Shown here: piece by piece, positions 8,501-14,008 of the stretch
Position numbering within the stretch: position 1 is the first letter of the stretch
Layout: each line of letters opens with the position of its first letter
Assembly (NCBI GenBank): GCA_900547755.1
Contig: URIC01000048.1
Location: forward strand, 1 to 15,848
DNA from: an uncultured Bacteroidales bacterium
GTDB lineage: Bacteria > Bacteroidota > Bacteroidia > Bacteroidales > Muribaculaceae
Direction: 5' to 3'
DNA: 15,848 nucleotides
Program-made: the position numbers and the translations under genes
The notes under the pieces: model-generated
What the model saw: the letters and a program-made list of their open reading frames with translations, nothing else
The model's database searches: none
What the model was told of the DNA's origin: nothing

Positions 8501-8631
8501 CCGTAATCGGCGGTCTTACCTTCTCCACCATCCTCACCCTGCTCTTCGTGCCCGTACTCTATTGCTCATTCGCCGGACGCGGCGTGAAGCGTACCCGACG
8601 CAAGTTTCATAAAGCGCATAAGAACACGTAA
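5512..8631 (+). CDS. RND efflux permease (AcrB/HAE1-like)
   Basis: The inner-membrane, proton-driven pump of the tripartite system, 1039 residues, full length for the AcrB family. The N-terminal first membrane helix follows MSLYGAAVKRPVMTSL. The porter region carries the typical DIDTNTLMVITMYPGASAEDIE sequence. Membrane helix 4 holds the proton-relay aspartates D399-D400 (GMVVDDAIVVLEN), and helix 10 has the conserved lysine K932 (VVKNGIVLIDY), so the pump appears functional. The second large periplasmic loop includes the Gly-rich GGGRGQGMGGQN (about 661-672), as is common in this family. The absence of charged metal-relay motifs makes a drug, dye or bile-type substrate likelier than a heavy metal, but the substrate cannot be read from the sequence. 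The C-terminus is short and basic. A PII-like gene follows after 27 bp. Confidence 0.96.
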   Translation: MSLYGAAVKRPVMTSLCFVAVIIMGLFSLAKLPIDLYPDIDTNTLMVITMYPGASAEDIEQNLTKPLENTLNSVEHLKHITSDSRENTSVITLEFEYGYDIDVLTNDVRDKLDMVESSLPDDSQNPIIFKFSTDMIPICLLSVEAKESMAGLYKILDDAVVNPLARVDGVGSVSISGAPKREIHVYCDPKKLEAYNLSVEQISSLISAENRNTPGGAFDVGSNTYSLRVQGEFDDSRQMAEIPVTSFEGRTVYLKDVARIDDSLEERTQRTYVGGQQGAMIIIQKQSGANSVKISEEVMKMLPRLQKNLPSDVKLGVIVDTSDNIRNTIASLEETVLYALLFVMIVVFFFLGRWRATMIIVITIPVSLIASFIYLAATGNTLNIVSLSALSISIGMVVDDAIVVLENVTTHIERGSDPKQAAVHGTNEVAISVIASTLTLIAVFFPLTLVTGMTGVLFRQLGWMVCIMMVISTTCALTLTPMLCSQWLRLSGKSSRLHRIFFTPIEKGLDAFDNGYAKLLGLVVRHRTVTVLICLGTFVGSIFLMKHVGTEFFPTQDNARIGVNLETPIGTRVEITQEAVARLDSLWRAKYPEIKVSSYTAGPASSDNTFASLSDNGSHIVSMNIALTDPGDRERTITEVADDMRKDLKDFPEFKKAQVNVGGGRGQGMGGQNTVDFEIYGYDFAETDSVAATLKQILEGIEGTADVTISRGDYQPEYHVDFDREKLSMHGLNMQTVAYALRNRINGAVSSQFREDGEEYDIKVMYDPENRTTLEDIENISVTTPSGTQVRIRDIGKVVERFTPPTIERKDRERQITVSAVVDGVPMSQVVADAQIAIDNMHMPAGITIELSGSYEDQQDSFGDLMMLGILIIILVYIVMAAQFESLTYPGIIMTSLLFAFSGVFLILYLTGHTLNVMSMIGAIMLIGIVVKNGIVLIDYITLNRERGMGIRMAVINGGKSRLRPVVMTTLTTILGMVPMAVGSGQGSEMWKPMGVAVIGGLTFSTILTLLFVPVLYCSFAGRGVKRTRRKFHKAHKNT

Positions 8632-8658
8632 ACCGGATAATACCAAGACTGACAAGAA

Positions 8659-8952
8659 ATGAAAGCGATATTCATAGCATACGACCAGGCCCACCACGAG
8701 GGCATAATAGACATACTTAACCGTCACGCCTGCCGTGGCTTCACCGGCTTAGGCATCGTGCAGGGACGTGGCTCCGTGAAGGGTGAGCCGCACTACGGCA
8801 CACACGCCTGGCCCTCCCTGGCCCAGGCCATCATAACTATGGTGCCGGACAGCTCAGCCCCTTTGGTGCTGGACGATTTGCATAAGCTGGACGAGAGCAA
8901 ACCCCGTTTGGGACTGAGAGCTTTTATGTGGAACATCGAGGCGAGCATCTGA
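8659..8952 (+). CDS. PII-like (GlnB/CutA-fold) small protein linked to the efflux pump
   Basis: A 97-residue cytoplasmic protein resembling the PII-like proteins encoded next to RND pumps in Bacteroidota. The recognisable features are the opening beta strand MKAIFIAYDQA, the Gly-rich GRGSVKGEPHYGTHAWP (about 36-52) and the closing LGLRAFMWNIEASI strand. It is shorter than classical GlnB (about 112 residues) and lacks the T-loop tyrosine context used for uridylylation, so control of nitrogen metabolism is unlikely. Proteins of this fold are usually trimeric ligand or metal sensors; a role sensing a small molecule and modulating the pump is inference from position (27 bp after the permease). 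Its TGA overlaps the next ATG (TGATG, 8950-8954). The family call rests on remembered sequence patterns. Confidence 0.75.
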   Translation: MKAIFIAYDQAHHEGIIDILNRHACRGFTGLGIVQGRGSVKGEPHYGTHAWPSLAQAIITMVPDSSAPLVLDDLHKLDESKPRLGLRAFMWNIEASI

Positions 8953-9503
8953 TGGAAAATACTCATTCATATAACGGGCGACCCGCCGACACCTCCGCCT
9001 GCTCCGAGCCGGAACGCCTGGTCTACGACTTCCTGGACCGGACAGGCGTGGACTACGTCACGCTGACACACCCCGCCGCCTTCACTATGGAGGAGTGCGA
9101 GGCCGTAAGACGCGAAATCGGCGCGCCGGTGTTCAAGAACCTTCTGCTCACCAACAAGCAGCAGACATTATGGTTCCTGCTCATGATTCCGGCGGACAAG
9201 CCGTTCAAGACCAAGTATCTGTCCTCCCAGCTGGGATGCGCGCGCCTCTCCTTCGCACCCGCCGAGGCCATGGAGAGGTATCTGCGCATCAAGCCGGGCG
9301 CCGTTTCCCCGCTCGGACTGATACATGACAAGGAACACGCCGTGCGCCTTATCATAGACCGCGACCTGTTGGACACCGGCCGGTACGCCTGTCACCCATG
9401 TGTCAACACCGCCAGCGTGGCCCTTACTCTCTCCGACCTGCTGGAGAAGGTAATCCCGGCCACCGGACATGACTACACCTGGGTGGACCTTAAGCCGGAA
9501 TAA
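8952..9503 (+). CDS. YbaK/ProX-type aminoacyl-tRNA trans-editing deacylase
   Basis: A stand-alone prolyl-tRNA synthetase-editing (INS/YbaK) domain that would hydrolyse mischarged tRNA, most likely Ala-tRNA(Pro) by analogy with ProXp-ala/PrdX. Started at 8952 it has 183 residues and the ATG overlaps the stop of the PII-like gene; an in-frame start at 8928 would extend back into that gene and is less likely. Visible family features are THPAAFTMEE (about 39-48), FKNLLLTNKQQTLWFLLMIPAD with the conserved lysine K62, LGCARLSFA (about 94-102), PGAVSPLGLIHD (about 115-126) and the C-terminal HPCVNTAS (148-155). It is cytoplasmic. Position at the end of the efflux operon with tight coupling is noteworthy because the two functions have no known link. 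It could alternatively belong to a Cys- or Thr-specific subgroup. Confidence 0.85.
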   Translation: MENTHSYNGRPADTSACSEPERLVYDFLDRTGVDYVTLTHPAAFTMEECEAVRREIGAPVFKNLLLTNKQQTLWFLLMIPADKPFKTKYLSSQLGCARLSFAPAEAMERYLRIKPGAVSPLGLIHDKEHAVRLIIDRDLLDTGRYACHPCVNTASVALTLSDLLEKVIPATGHDYTWVDLKPE

Positions 9504-9564
9504 CGGTTGCAGTGCCTCGGAATGTCCGTTCCGACACTCCCTCCTAAAACATATATGGAATATC

Positions 9565-9585
9565 TACGTTAAATAGATAAACGTA
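9565..9585. promoter_or_regulatory. Inverted repeat before the nitroreductase gene
   Basis: TACGTT (9565-9570) and AACGTA (9580-9585) form a perfect 6-bp dyad with a 9-bp centre, ending 19 bp before the ATG at 9605. It could be an operator. The 101-bp gap from 9504 has no consensus TAnnTTTG promoter, so whether the nitroreductase is read through from the efflux operon or has its own regulated start is open. Confidence 0.35.
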
Positions 9586-9604
9586 TAACCCAAATTCACA
9601 AGAC

Positions 9605-10357
9605 ATGAAAGACGTAAAGGAAGCCCTGCTGGGCCGTACATCCGTGCGCCGGTATGAGCGCGAAGCCATCCCCCAGGAAACCATGGACTTTATATACAGA
9701 GCCGTGGAGAACACCCCCACAAGCTACAACGGACAGCAATTCTCCGTGATTGACATATCCGACCAGGCTCTCAAGGAGGAACTCTATGCCCTCACAAACC
9801 AGAAGCAGCTGAAGACATGCAACCGTCTGCTCATATTCTGCTCGGACTACAACAAGATTTCGATGCTGGCCCGTTGCAAGGGAGTAGACTTTCCTCCGTT
9901 CACCGACACTATGGACGCCGTTACAATCGGCATAATCGACGCCTCTCTGGCCATGATGAGCGCCGTGGTGGCCGCTCAGGCAGCCGGTCTGGGCAGCAAC
10001 TGCGTGGGCTATCTGCGCACCGTGGACCCCGCCAAGGTAGCCGAACTGCTCCGTCTGCCCAAAGGCGTGTTCGTCGTCTGCGGTCTCGCCCTCGGCGTGC
10101 CCCGCGAACAGCCCGACCTGAAGCCCAAACAGCCCTCATCCCTGGTCTTCCACTCCGACCGTTACCGTCAGGACACCGAGGCCATGACAGACGAGCTGGC
10201 CGCCTACGACGAGGTTGTAAGCAATTACAACCGCACGCGCTCAGGCAGCACCTCCGAGAATGACTGGTGCGCCCACATCATCGACTACTACCGCCATGCC
10301 ATGGAGTACCGCATACTCGACTATCTGAAAGCGCAGGGCTATGACGTGAAGAAATAA
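9605..10357 (+). CDS. Nitroreductase family FMN-dependent NAD(P)H oxidoreductase (NfsA-like)
   Basis: A 250-residue cytoplasmic flavoenzyme. The N-terminus LLGRTSVRRYEREAIPQE is the FMN-phosphate-binding motif of the nitroreductase superfamily (R11 to Y17), followed by TPTSYNGQQFSVIDI. The later block IGIIDASLAMMSAVVAAQAAGLGSNCVGYLR and then LRLPKGVFVVCGLALGVPRE fits the NfsA/FRP subgroup, which transfers electrons from NAD(P)H to flavins, quinones or nitroaromatics as a dimer. A C-terminal extension (about 180-250) also suits NfsA-like proteins. It follows the efflux operon in the same direction after a 101-bp gap holding a small dyad, and ends 17 bp before a perfect 18-bp hairpin. A link to detoxification with the pump is plausible but unproven. 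The physiological substrate cannot be told. Confidence 0.88.
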   Translation: MKDVKEALLGRTSVRRYEREAIPQETMDFIYRAVENTPTSYNGQQFSVIDISDQALKEELYALTNQKQLKTCNRLLIFCSDYNKISMLARCKGVDFPPFTDTMDAVTIGIIDASLAMMSAVVAAQAAGLGSNCVGYLRTVDPAKVAELLRLPKGVFVVCGLALGVPREQPDLKPKQPSSLVFHSDRYRQDTEAMTDELAAYDEVVSNYNRTRSGSTSENDWCAHIIDYYRHAMEYRILDYLKAQGYDVKK

Positions 10358-10374
10358 ACATATTCCTACCCATA

Positions 10375-10420
10375 TACACACGGGCGGCACAACTCGCAAG
10401 AATTGTGCCGCCCGTGTGTA
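10375..10420. terminator. Perfect 18-bp hairpin between convergent genes
   Basis: Arms at 10375-10392 and 10403-10420 are perfectly complementary over 18 bp, GC-rich in the middle (GGGCGGCAC), around a 10-nt loop. It lies between convergent genes (stops at 10357 and 10443), so it can act on both strands. No T-run follows on either strand, which is unusual for an intrinsic terminator. Confidence 0.75.
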
Positions 10421-10442
10421 TCGTCAATAAAGTGTGTCAGCC

Positions 10443-11843
10443 CTACATGATAGTCTGGCGCGAATAAGTGAATTTCACCTTGGCGTTCTTCAAATCCAGC
10501 ACACAGTAAGTAGGATGGGCTATATAGGGCAAGCAACTGGTCACTATCACTTTCATCGTGCCATAGCCCGTAGTCTCCGTAGTTATGGATACAGGCAACA
10601 GAGTGAAGCGCATATCCTCAGTGCTTACTTCCTTGCCGGACTTCATCAGCGAGACTATATAAGGGCGCAGACCCTGGAACTCATACCGGCCTTTCTCGCT
10701 GTCATACTCGGCGTAGAAGGCGTCTGTGTCGTCGGTCTTGGGCACCTTGTTCTCGGCAAAGAACTCTTTGAGCTTGGAGGTCTTGACCATCAACAGATAG
10801 GGTGCCGGGCCTATGCCGAAGGATGTGGCAGGACATGTCACAGGCACCGAGAATGTGAGGGTATTTATTACTCCGAGGTTAAAGTCGTCCGTGTTATAGC
10901 GGTTCAGAATCTCATCGGCGGGGAAATCTATCTCCACATTGTAGCCTGCGGGAGACTGAAGCACCAGCTGGCCGGAGTTCACGCGGTCCGTGACACTCTG
11001 AGCGGGAGTGAGGCGCAGCAGATTGGAGGACAGCACTTCGGGAGATATGGCGAACAGAGAGGTGGAGTCGCGCATAAGGGTGTCCTTGACTACCGACACT
11101 CCATTCTCCACCACACGGACCTTCTCCTTGCGCACCCAGTAAGTCAGGAATTCGGTATTGGTGAAGTTCATGACCAGTCCGTTACCGAAAGTGGAGCGCA
11201 CATATATGCCGGGCAGATATTCGGCGAAGGTCTGAGGCCACTGGAAGACCGACGGGTCCGTGCGGTAACGCCGCACCACATCGCGGGCGAACTCGGCCTT
11301 CAGGGGAACCGAGACCTTGCCTCCGTCGGATTTGTTTCCACCCAGCCCGAGCGATGAGGCGGTATAGGAGGCTGTGCCTAAAGGTACCGAAGCGTCATAG
11401 TAACCGGTGGGGTCGAAAGCGCTGGTTATATTGTCCGGCAACTGGGAGGTAAGGGTATATACGCTCAGCTGCTGGGGAGAGAGCGTATCCCCGGTGAAGC
11501 CGTCTTTCTCAAAGGAGAAACTCAGGCTCATGCCTGTCACATCCTCCAGAGGGATGGAATCCGGAATAGTGAGTGTGGACGCCGGCATGAGGCGCCCTGT
11601 GAAATCGGCCGTCAGCTCGCCGAAGTCTTGTGCCGCAAGGCGTCCGAGGAGCAGGTTGCCGTCCCTGCCGTCGATGCTTTCGGCCCTTACGGAGCGCCCG
11701 GTCACGGTGAAGGTGGAGTCGACCACAATCGTCACCTCCCCCCGGGTTATTGAGCCGCCCACGTTGTCCTCGTCGTCGCAGGCCGGCAGCAGCGCCAGGG
11801 AGCCGAGCGCCAGCAGGGCCGGGATGGCGTGAATTGTCTTCAT
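10443..11843 (-). CDS. DUF4270 family lipoprotein
   Basis: A 466-residue lipoprotein of the DUF4270 family, widespread in Bacteroidota and without known function. MKTIHAIPALLALGSLALLPAC gives a lipobox with the lipid cysteine C22; the next residues DDEDN are acidic, like the lipoprotein export signal that sends lipoproteins to the cell surface in this phylum, so surface display is inferred. Family features are the early GEVTIVVDSTFTVTGRSV and the LLLGRLAAQDFG block (coded around 11640-11720), followed by beta-rich repeats without cysteines or obvious catalytic motifs. No membrane segments are evident after the signal. The gene is 15 bp downstream of the GT5-like gene in one operon, an association I recall from other Bacteroidales. 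The stop is 22 bp past the convergent hairpin. Confidence 0.87.
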   Translation of the reverse strand: MKTIHAIPALLALGSLALLPACDDEDNVGGSITRGEVTIVVDSTFTVTGRSVRAESIDGRDGNLLLGRLAAQDFGELTADFTGRLMPASTLTIPDSIPLEDVTGMSLSFSFEKDGFTGDTLSPQQLSVYTLTSQLPDNITSAFDPTGYYDASVPLGTASYTASSLGLGGNKSDGGKVSVPLKAEFARDVVRRYRTDPSVFQWPQTFAEYLPGIYVRSTFGNGLVMNFTNTEFLTYWVRKEKVRVVENGVSVVKDTLMRDSTSLFAISPEVLSSNLLRLTPAQSVTDRVNSGQLVLQSPAGYNVEIDFPADEILNRYNTDDFNLGVINTLTFSVPVTCPATSFGIGPAPYLLMVKTSKLKEFFAENKVPKTDDTDAFYAEYDSEKGRYEFQGLRPYIVSLMKSGKEVSTEDMRFTLLPVSITTETTGYGTMKVIVTSCLPYIAHPTYCVLDLKNAKVKFTYSRQTIM

Positions 11844-11858
11844 TATTGCTGTGTGCGT

Positions 11859-12668
11859 TTACAATGAGTTGATAAAATTGAATATGGCTTCCATGCCGCC
11901 CTCGGCCACCGCCTCATGAGGCAGCACCTTGGTGCGGCTGCCCTCGAGGAAGGCGGTAAGCTCGGGTGTCTGCTCGGCCTTCATCATCACCGCGCCGTTG
12001 GAGTGCTTGGCGGCGAGGGTCTGAAGCACGCCTAAAGACAGCTCTTTGCCCTTGAGCAGTTTGAGGTCCGAGTCCTTCACCCCCTCGGCCTTGAGTTTGG
12101 CTATGAAGGCAGGGGGCAGGACGCCCTCGTAGGAAGTGCCGTCGAAAACGGTGACAATCTTGGCTTTCTTGAAGGAGGGCTCGTCGCCGAATATCTTGCG
12201 CAGATACATGGGCGCGAGTACGGCCATCCAACCGGTGCAAACTATCACGTCGGGGTCCCAGCGCAGCTTCCTGGCGGTCTCTATGGTTCCGCGCGTATAG
12301 AATATGAGGCGTTCATCGTTGTCGGAACGGTTGGACCCTATCTCGTCGGCATCAGTGTCCAGACGCTGGAAAAAGTCATCGTTGTCGATGAAGTAAGCCT
12401 GGATTTTAGCCGGAGGCAGCGATGCCACCTTTATTATCAGGGGATGGTCTGACTCCCCTATCGAAATATTCATGCCGCTGAGACGGATAACCTCGTGAAG
12501 CTGGTTGCGGCGCTCGTTCACCGCTCCGAAGCGGGGCATGAATAGGCGCGCCTCATAGCCGTTGGCATGAAACAGGTGAGGCAATTCCTTGCCGAATGTA
12601 GAGTTCTCGCCTGCACTCAGATAGGGAGTCACCTCCTGAGAGATAAAAAGTACACGTTTGTTTGCCAT
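11859..12668 (-). CDS. Half-length glycogen/starch synthase-like (GT5) protein, probably catalytically altered
   Basis: A 269-residue protein matching only the N-terminal GT5 half of glycogen synthase (complete GlgA is about 480 residues): KRVLFISQEVTPYLSAGENS, FMPRFGAVNERRNQLHEVIRLSGMNI, AYFIDNDDFF and GWMAVLAPMYLRKIFGDE. Key motifs differ from GlgA. The Lys-x-Gly-Gly-Leu ADP-glucose motif is replaced by S-A-G-E-N-S (18-23). The His-Asp-Trp motif reads C144-T-G-W147. The His-Asn-x-x-Tyr-Gln-Gly motif reads F-D-G-T-S-Y-E-G (175-182). The C-terminal GT-B domain is absent, and the DUF4270 gene begins 15 bp downstream, so this is no recent truncation. Similar half-length proteins are conserved in Bacteroidales and are often annotated as glycogen synthase; real synthase activity is doubtful. 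It has its own -7 element about 75 bp upstream. Confidence 0.85.
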   Translation of the reverse strand: MANKRVLFISQEVTPYLSAGENSTFGKELPHLFHANGYEARLFMPRFGAVNERRNQLHEVIRLSGMNISIGESDHPLIIKVASLPPAKIQAYFIDNDDFFQRLDTDADEIGSNRSDNDERLIFYTRGTIETARKLRWDPDVIVCTGWMAVLAPMYLRKIFGDEPSFKKAKIVTVFDGTSYEGVLPPAFIAKLKAEGVKDSDLKLLKGKELSLGVLQTLAAKHSNGAVMMKAEQTPELTAFLEGSRTKVLPHEAVAEGGMEAIFNFINSL

Positions 12669-12740
12669 ATCCTATATTTCTGATGTCCGCGCACAGGTGT
12701 GCCGCACGCATCACGGCTCTTTCTCGCAGACAATATCGTG

Positions 12741-12748
12741 CAAAGTTA
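12741..12748 (-). promoter_or_regulatory. -7 element for the GT5-DUF4270 operon
   Basis: Minus-strand TAACTTTG is an exact TAnnTTTG match, 72 bp upstream of the ATG at 12668. The only TTTG upstream (12778-12781) is 29 bp away rather than about 20, so the -33 element is poor. The predicted leader is about 65 nt. Confidence 0.55.
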
Positions 12749-12893
12749 ACAAAAAAAAATGAAACATGGCCCCCCGACAAATCCCCGACAACGCATTTTC
12801 ACTTTTATTAACCACCATGGCGAGGCATTTCTCCGAAGCATACCTGCCATTGCATATGCGATATTCCATACGGATAAACCCGGGGTATCCATA

Positions 12894-12927
12894 AAAATAT
12901 CGCACCGGACCAATAGGGTCCGGTGCG
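12894..12927 (-). terminator. Intrinsic terminator of the orphan lipoprotein gene
   Basis: Perfect 11-bp arms CGCACCGGACC (12901-12911) and its complement (12917-12927) enclose a 5-nt loop. On the minus strand a T-rich stretch follows (12894-12898). The hairpin lies about 50 bp past the stop of the gene at 12979-13539. Confidence 0.78.
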
Positions 12928-12978
12928 AGGATAAGTGTATGCGACACGAGTCTTGTAGAATGTTCAGAACCGAACACC

Positions 12979-13539
12979 CTACTTTCGCCGGTCGATTATG
13001 TCATACGGTTCCGCGATGCTTCCCATAAAAGCATCGTCGGCAGGCACCAGCTCAGAAAGCATATACGATGTCTTGCCGTCTGCAGCGCCTGGCAGTCCAT
13101 GTTTTTCATAATATCGGTCAAGTATACCGAAATAGCTCTGCACCAATATTTTATCCTTCTCTACGCTGACAATGCGCATTTCCGGTTCCTTGTCTTGGCC
13201 CACATATATGTCTCCTGTGGCCCGGTCAAACCGATAATCATATATAATTTTTTTCACCGGTCCCGTTACGATGTAGTAAATCAAGGAACCGTTTTCAAGA
13301 GCCAAATTAGGACTTGGCGCTCCTACGATTTGAATGTCATCAAGGGTATATGTCAAGCCATCCGGACCTACGAAACTGTGAGACTCGGTCTCCCAGGTGG
13401 TTGAGCCCAATATCTCCTCCAAGGGAGCAAACTTATAGTTATCCTCCTTAGGCTCATCGCCGTCAGAGCATGCCGTAAGCGATATCGTACATAGAGCCAT
13501 GCACATGCACAAGAGCGGTTTAAAATAAAATTTACACAT
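12979..13539 (-). CDS. Orphan hypothetical lipoprotein, probably surface exposed
   Basis: A 186-residue predicted lipoprotein of a family I do not recognise. The signal sequence is Cys-rich (C2, C11, C13, C17) and ends in SLTAC with the lipid cysteine at C24. The following residues SDGDEPKED are acidic and resemble the Bacteroidota lipoprotein export signal, so the protein may face outward. The mature part starts with FAPLEEILGSTTWETESHSF and looks beta-rich (alternating hydrophobic strands, YDYRFDRATGDIYVG), perhaps a lipocalin-like or DUF-type small domain; this is a guess. It is transcribed alone from a consensus promoter at 13665-13696 with a leader of about 115 nt, and ends before a strong terminator. 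The gene looks richer in A and T than its neighbours, which may indicate later acquisition. Confidence 0.82.
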   Translation of the reverse strand: MCKFYFKPLLCMCMALCTISLTACSDGDEPKEDNYKFAPLEEILGSTTWETESHSFVGPDGLTYTLDDIQIVGAPSPNLALENGSLIYYIVTGPVKKIIYDYRFDRATGDIYVGQDKEPEMRIVSVEKDKILVQSYFGILDRYYEKHGLPGAADGKTSYMLSELVPADDAFMGSIAEPYDIIDRRK

Positions 13540-13664
13540 AAGCTTAATTTTTGGTCAGTACTAAGATATTGAAAATATAAATATTTAGCTGTTAAACACT
13601 TATCTGTTTTTGTGAGTAATCAAGAGGCCTAAACATAAGTCTTGAATCAAAAACTCCTTTGCGA

Positions 13665-13696
13665 CAAAATTAGTAAAATAATCTTAATTCGCCAAA
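13665..13696 (-). promoter_or_regulatory. Consensus promoter of the orphan lipoprotein gene
   Basis: On the minus strand, TTTG (13693-13696) and TAATTTTG (13665-13672) are separated by 20 bp, an ideal Bacteroidota promoter. The ATG at 13539 is 125 bp further on, so the AT-rich leader is unusually long for this group; I see no strong fold in it. Confidence 0.75.
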
Positions 13697-13843
13697 AAAA
13701 CAAATAATTCCGCAAATTCACCCCCAAAAAATAAAAAATTATCAATCACTCATAGCAAAGTATCTGCAACTATTCAACGAATCACCTTAACAGTTACTTC
13801 TTGCGGGCTAAATGTGAAATAGTGTTAAATATTAGTAGTTTGC

Positions 13844-13875
13844 TTTGCATAGTACATAAATTATGCCTAACTTTG
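13844..13875 (+). promoter_or_regulatory. Consensus promoter of the padR-pspC operon, with an internal dyad
   Basis: TTTG (13844-13847) and TAACTTTG (13868-13875) with a 20-bp spacer match the Bacteroidota consensus exactly. The spacer region contains the dyad GCATA (13847-13851) N10 TATGC (13862-13866). A repressor bound there would block the polymerase, so it is a candidate PadR operator for autoregulation; this is inferred from position only. Confidence 0.78.
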
Positions 13876-13881
13876 CGGCGT

Positions 13882-14008
13882 GGTTACGGAAGCTCCGTGC
13901 CGGCAGCTGCGGCACCCCTCTTCCAGGCCATATTCCCGTACATGTACCGACGCGGCCGCACGGGTGCACACCGGCGGCTGCCAAACCAATAAAAGGCTGT
14001 TAATAATT
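13882..14008 (+). promoter_or_regulatory. GC-rich structured leader of the padR-pspC transcript
   Basis: Downstream of the predicted transcript start (near 13882) lies a GC-rich stretch in an otherwise AT-rich gap. It can form stems 13886-13890/13894-13898 and 13897-13902/13910-13915, which share bases and exclude each other, and a third stem 13955-13959/13974-13978. No known riboswitch class is recognised. The A/T-rich last 18 nt around the start codon at 14009 appear unstructured. Confidence 0.4.
13942..13992 (+). CDS. Possible 16-codon Arg-rich upstream ORF
   Basis: An ATG-initiated reading frame encodes MYRRGRTGAHRRLPNQ (5 arginines in 16 residues). It lies wholly inside the predicted leader and stops 16 nt before the PadR start. 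Its codons cover the third leader hairpin, as would be needed for a translation-coupled or attenuating leader peptide. It may equally be chance; there is no conservation evidence. Confidence 0.25.
   Translation: MYRRGRTGAHRRLPNQ

Larger units (their letters stand above)
12669..12978. other. 310-bp intergenic region between two minus-strand genes
   Basis: This gap holds the upstream region of the GT5-like gene (-7 element at 12741-12748) and the terminator hairpin of the lipoprotein gene (12894-12927). Between them (12749-12890) I see an A-run at 12750-12759 and no convincing gene or RNA. Confidence 0.6.

Noticed and set aside
9511..9538. Hairpin after the trans-editing gene as an intrinsic terminator
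   Set aside because: AGTG/CACT and CGGAA/TTCCG can pair, but with an asymmetric internal loop and no T-run, so termination is not supported.
10434..11357. Plus-strand reading frame of 307 codons opposite the DUF4270 gene
   Set aside because: The minus strand encodes a complete lipoprotein with a signal peptide; the plus frame starts beside the hairpin and shows no recognisable domain.
11859..12668. Half-length glycogen synthase as a frameshifted pseudogene
   Set aside because: No remnant of a C-terminal GT-B domain follows; the next gene starts 15 bp downstream and the frame is clean, so it is a genuine short family.
13880..14008. GTG at 13880 as start of the PadR protein, adding 43 residues
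   Set aside because: The GTG coincides with the predicted transcript start, and the extension is unlike any PadR N-terminus; the ATG at 14009 gives the normal family start.
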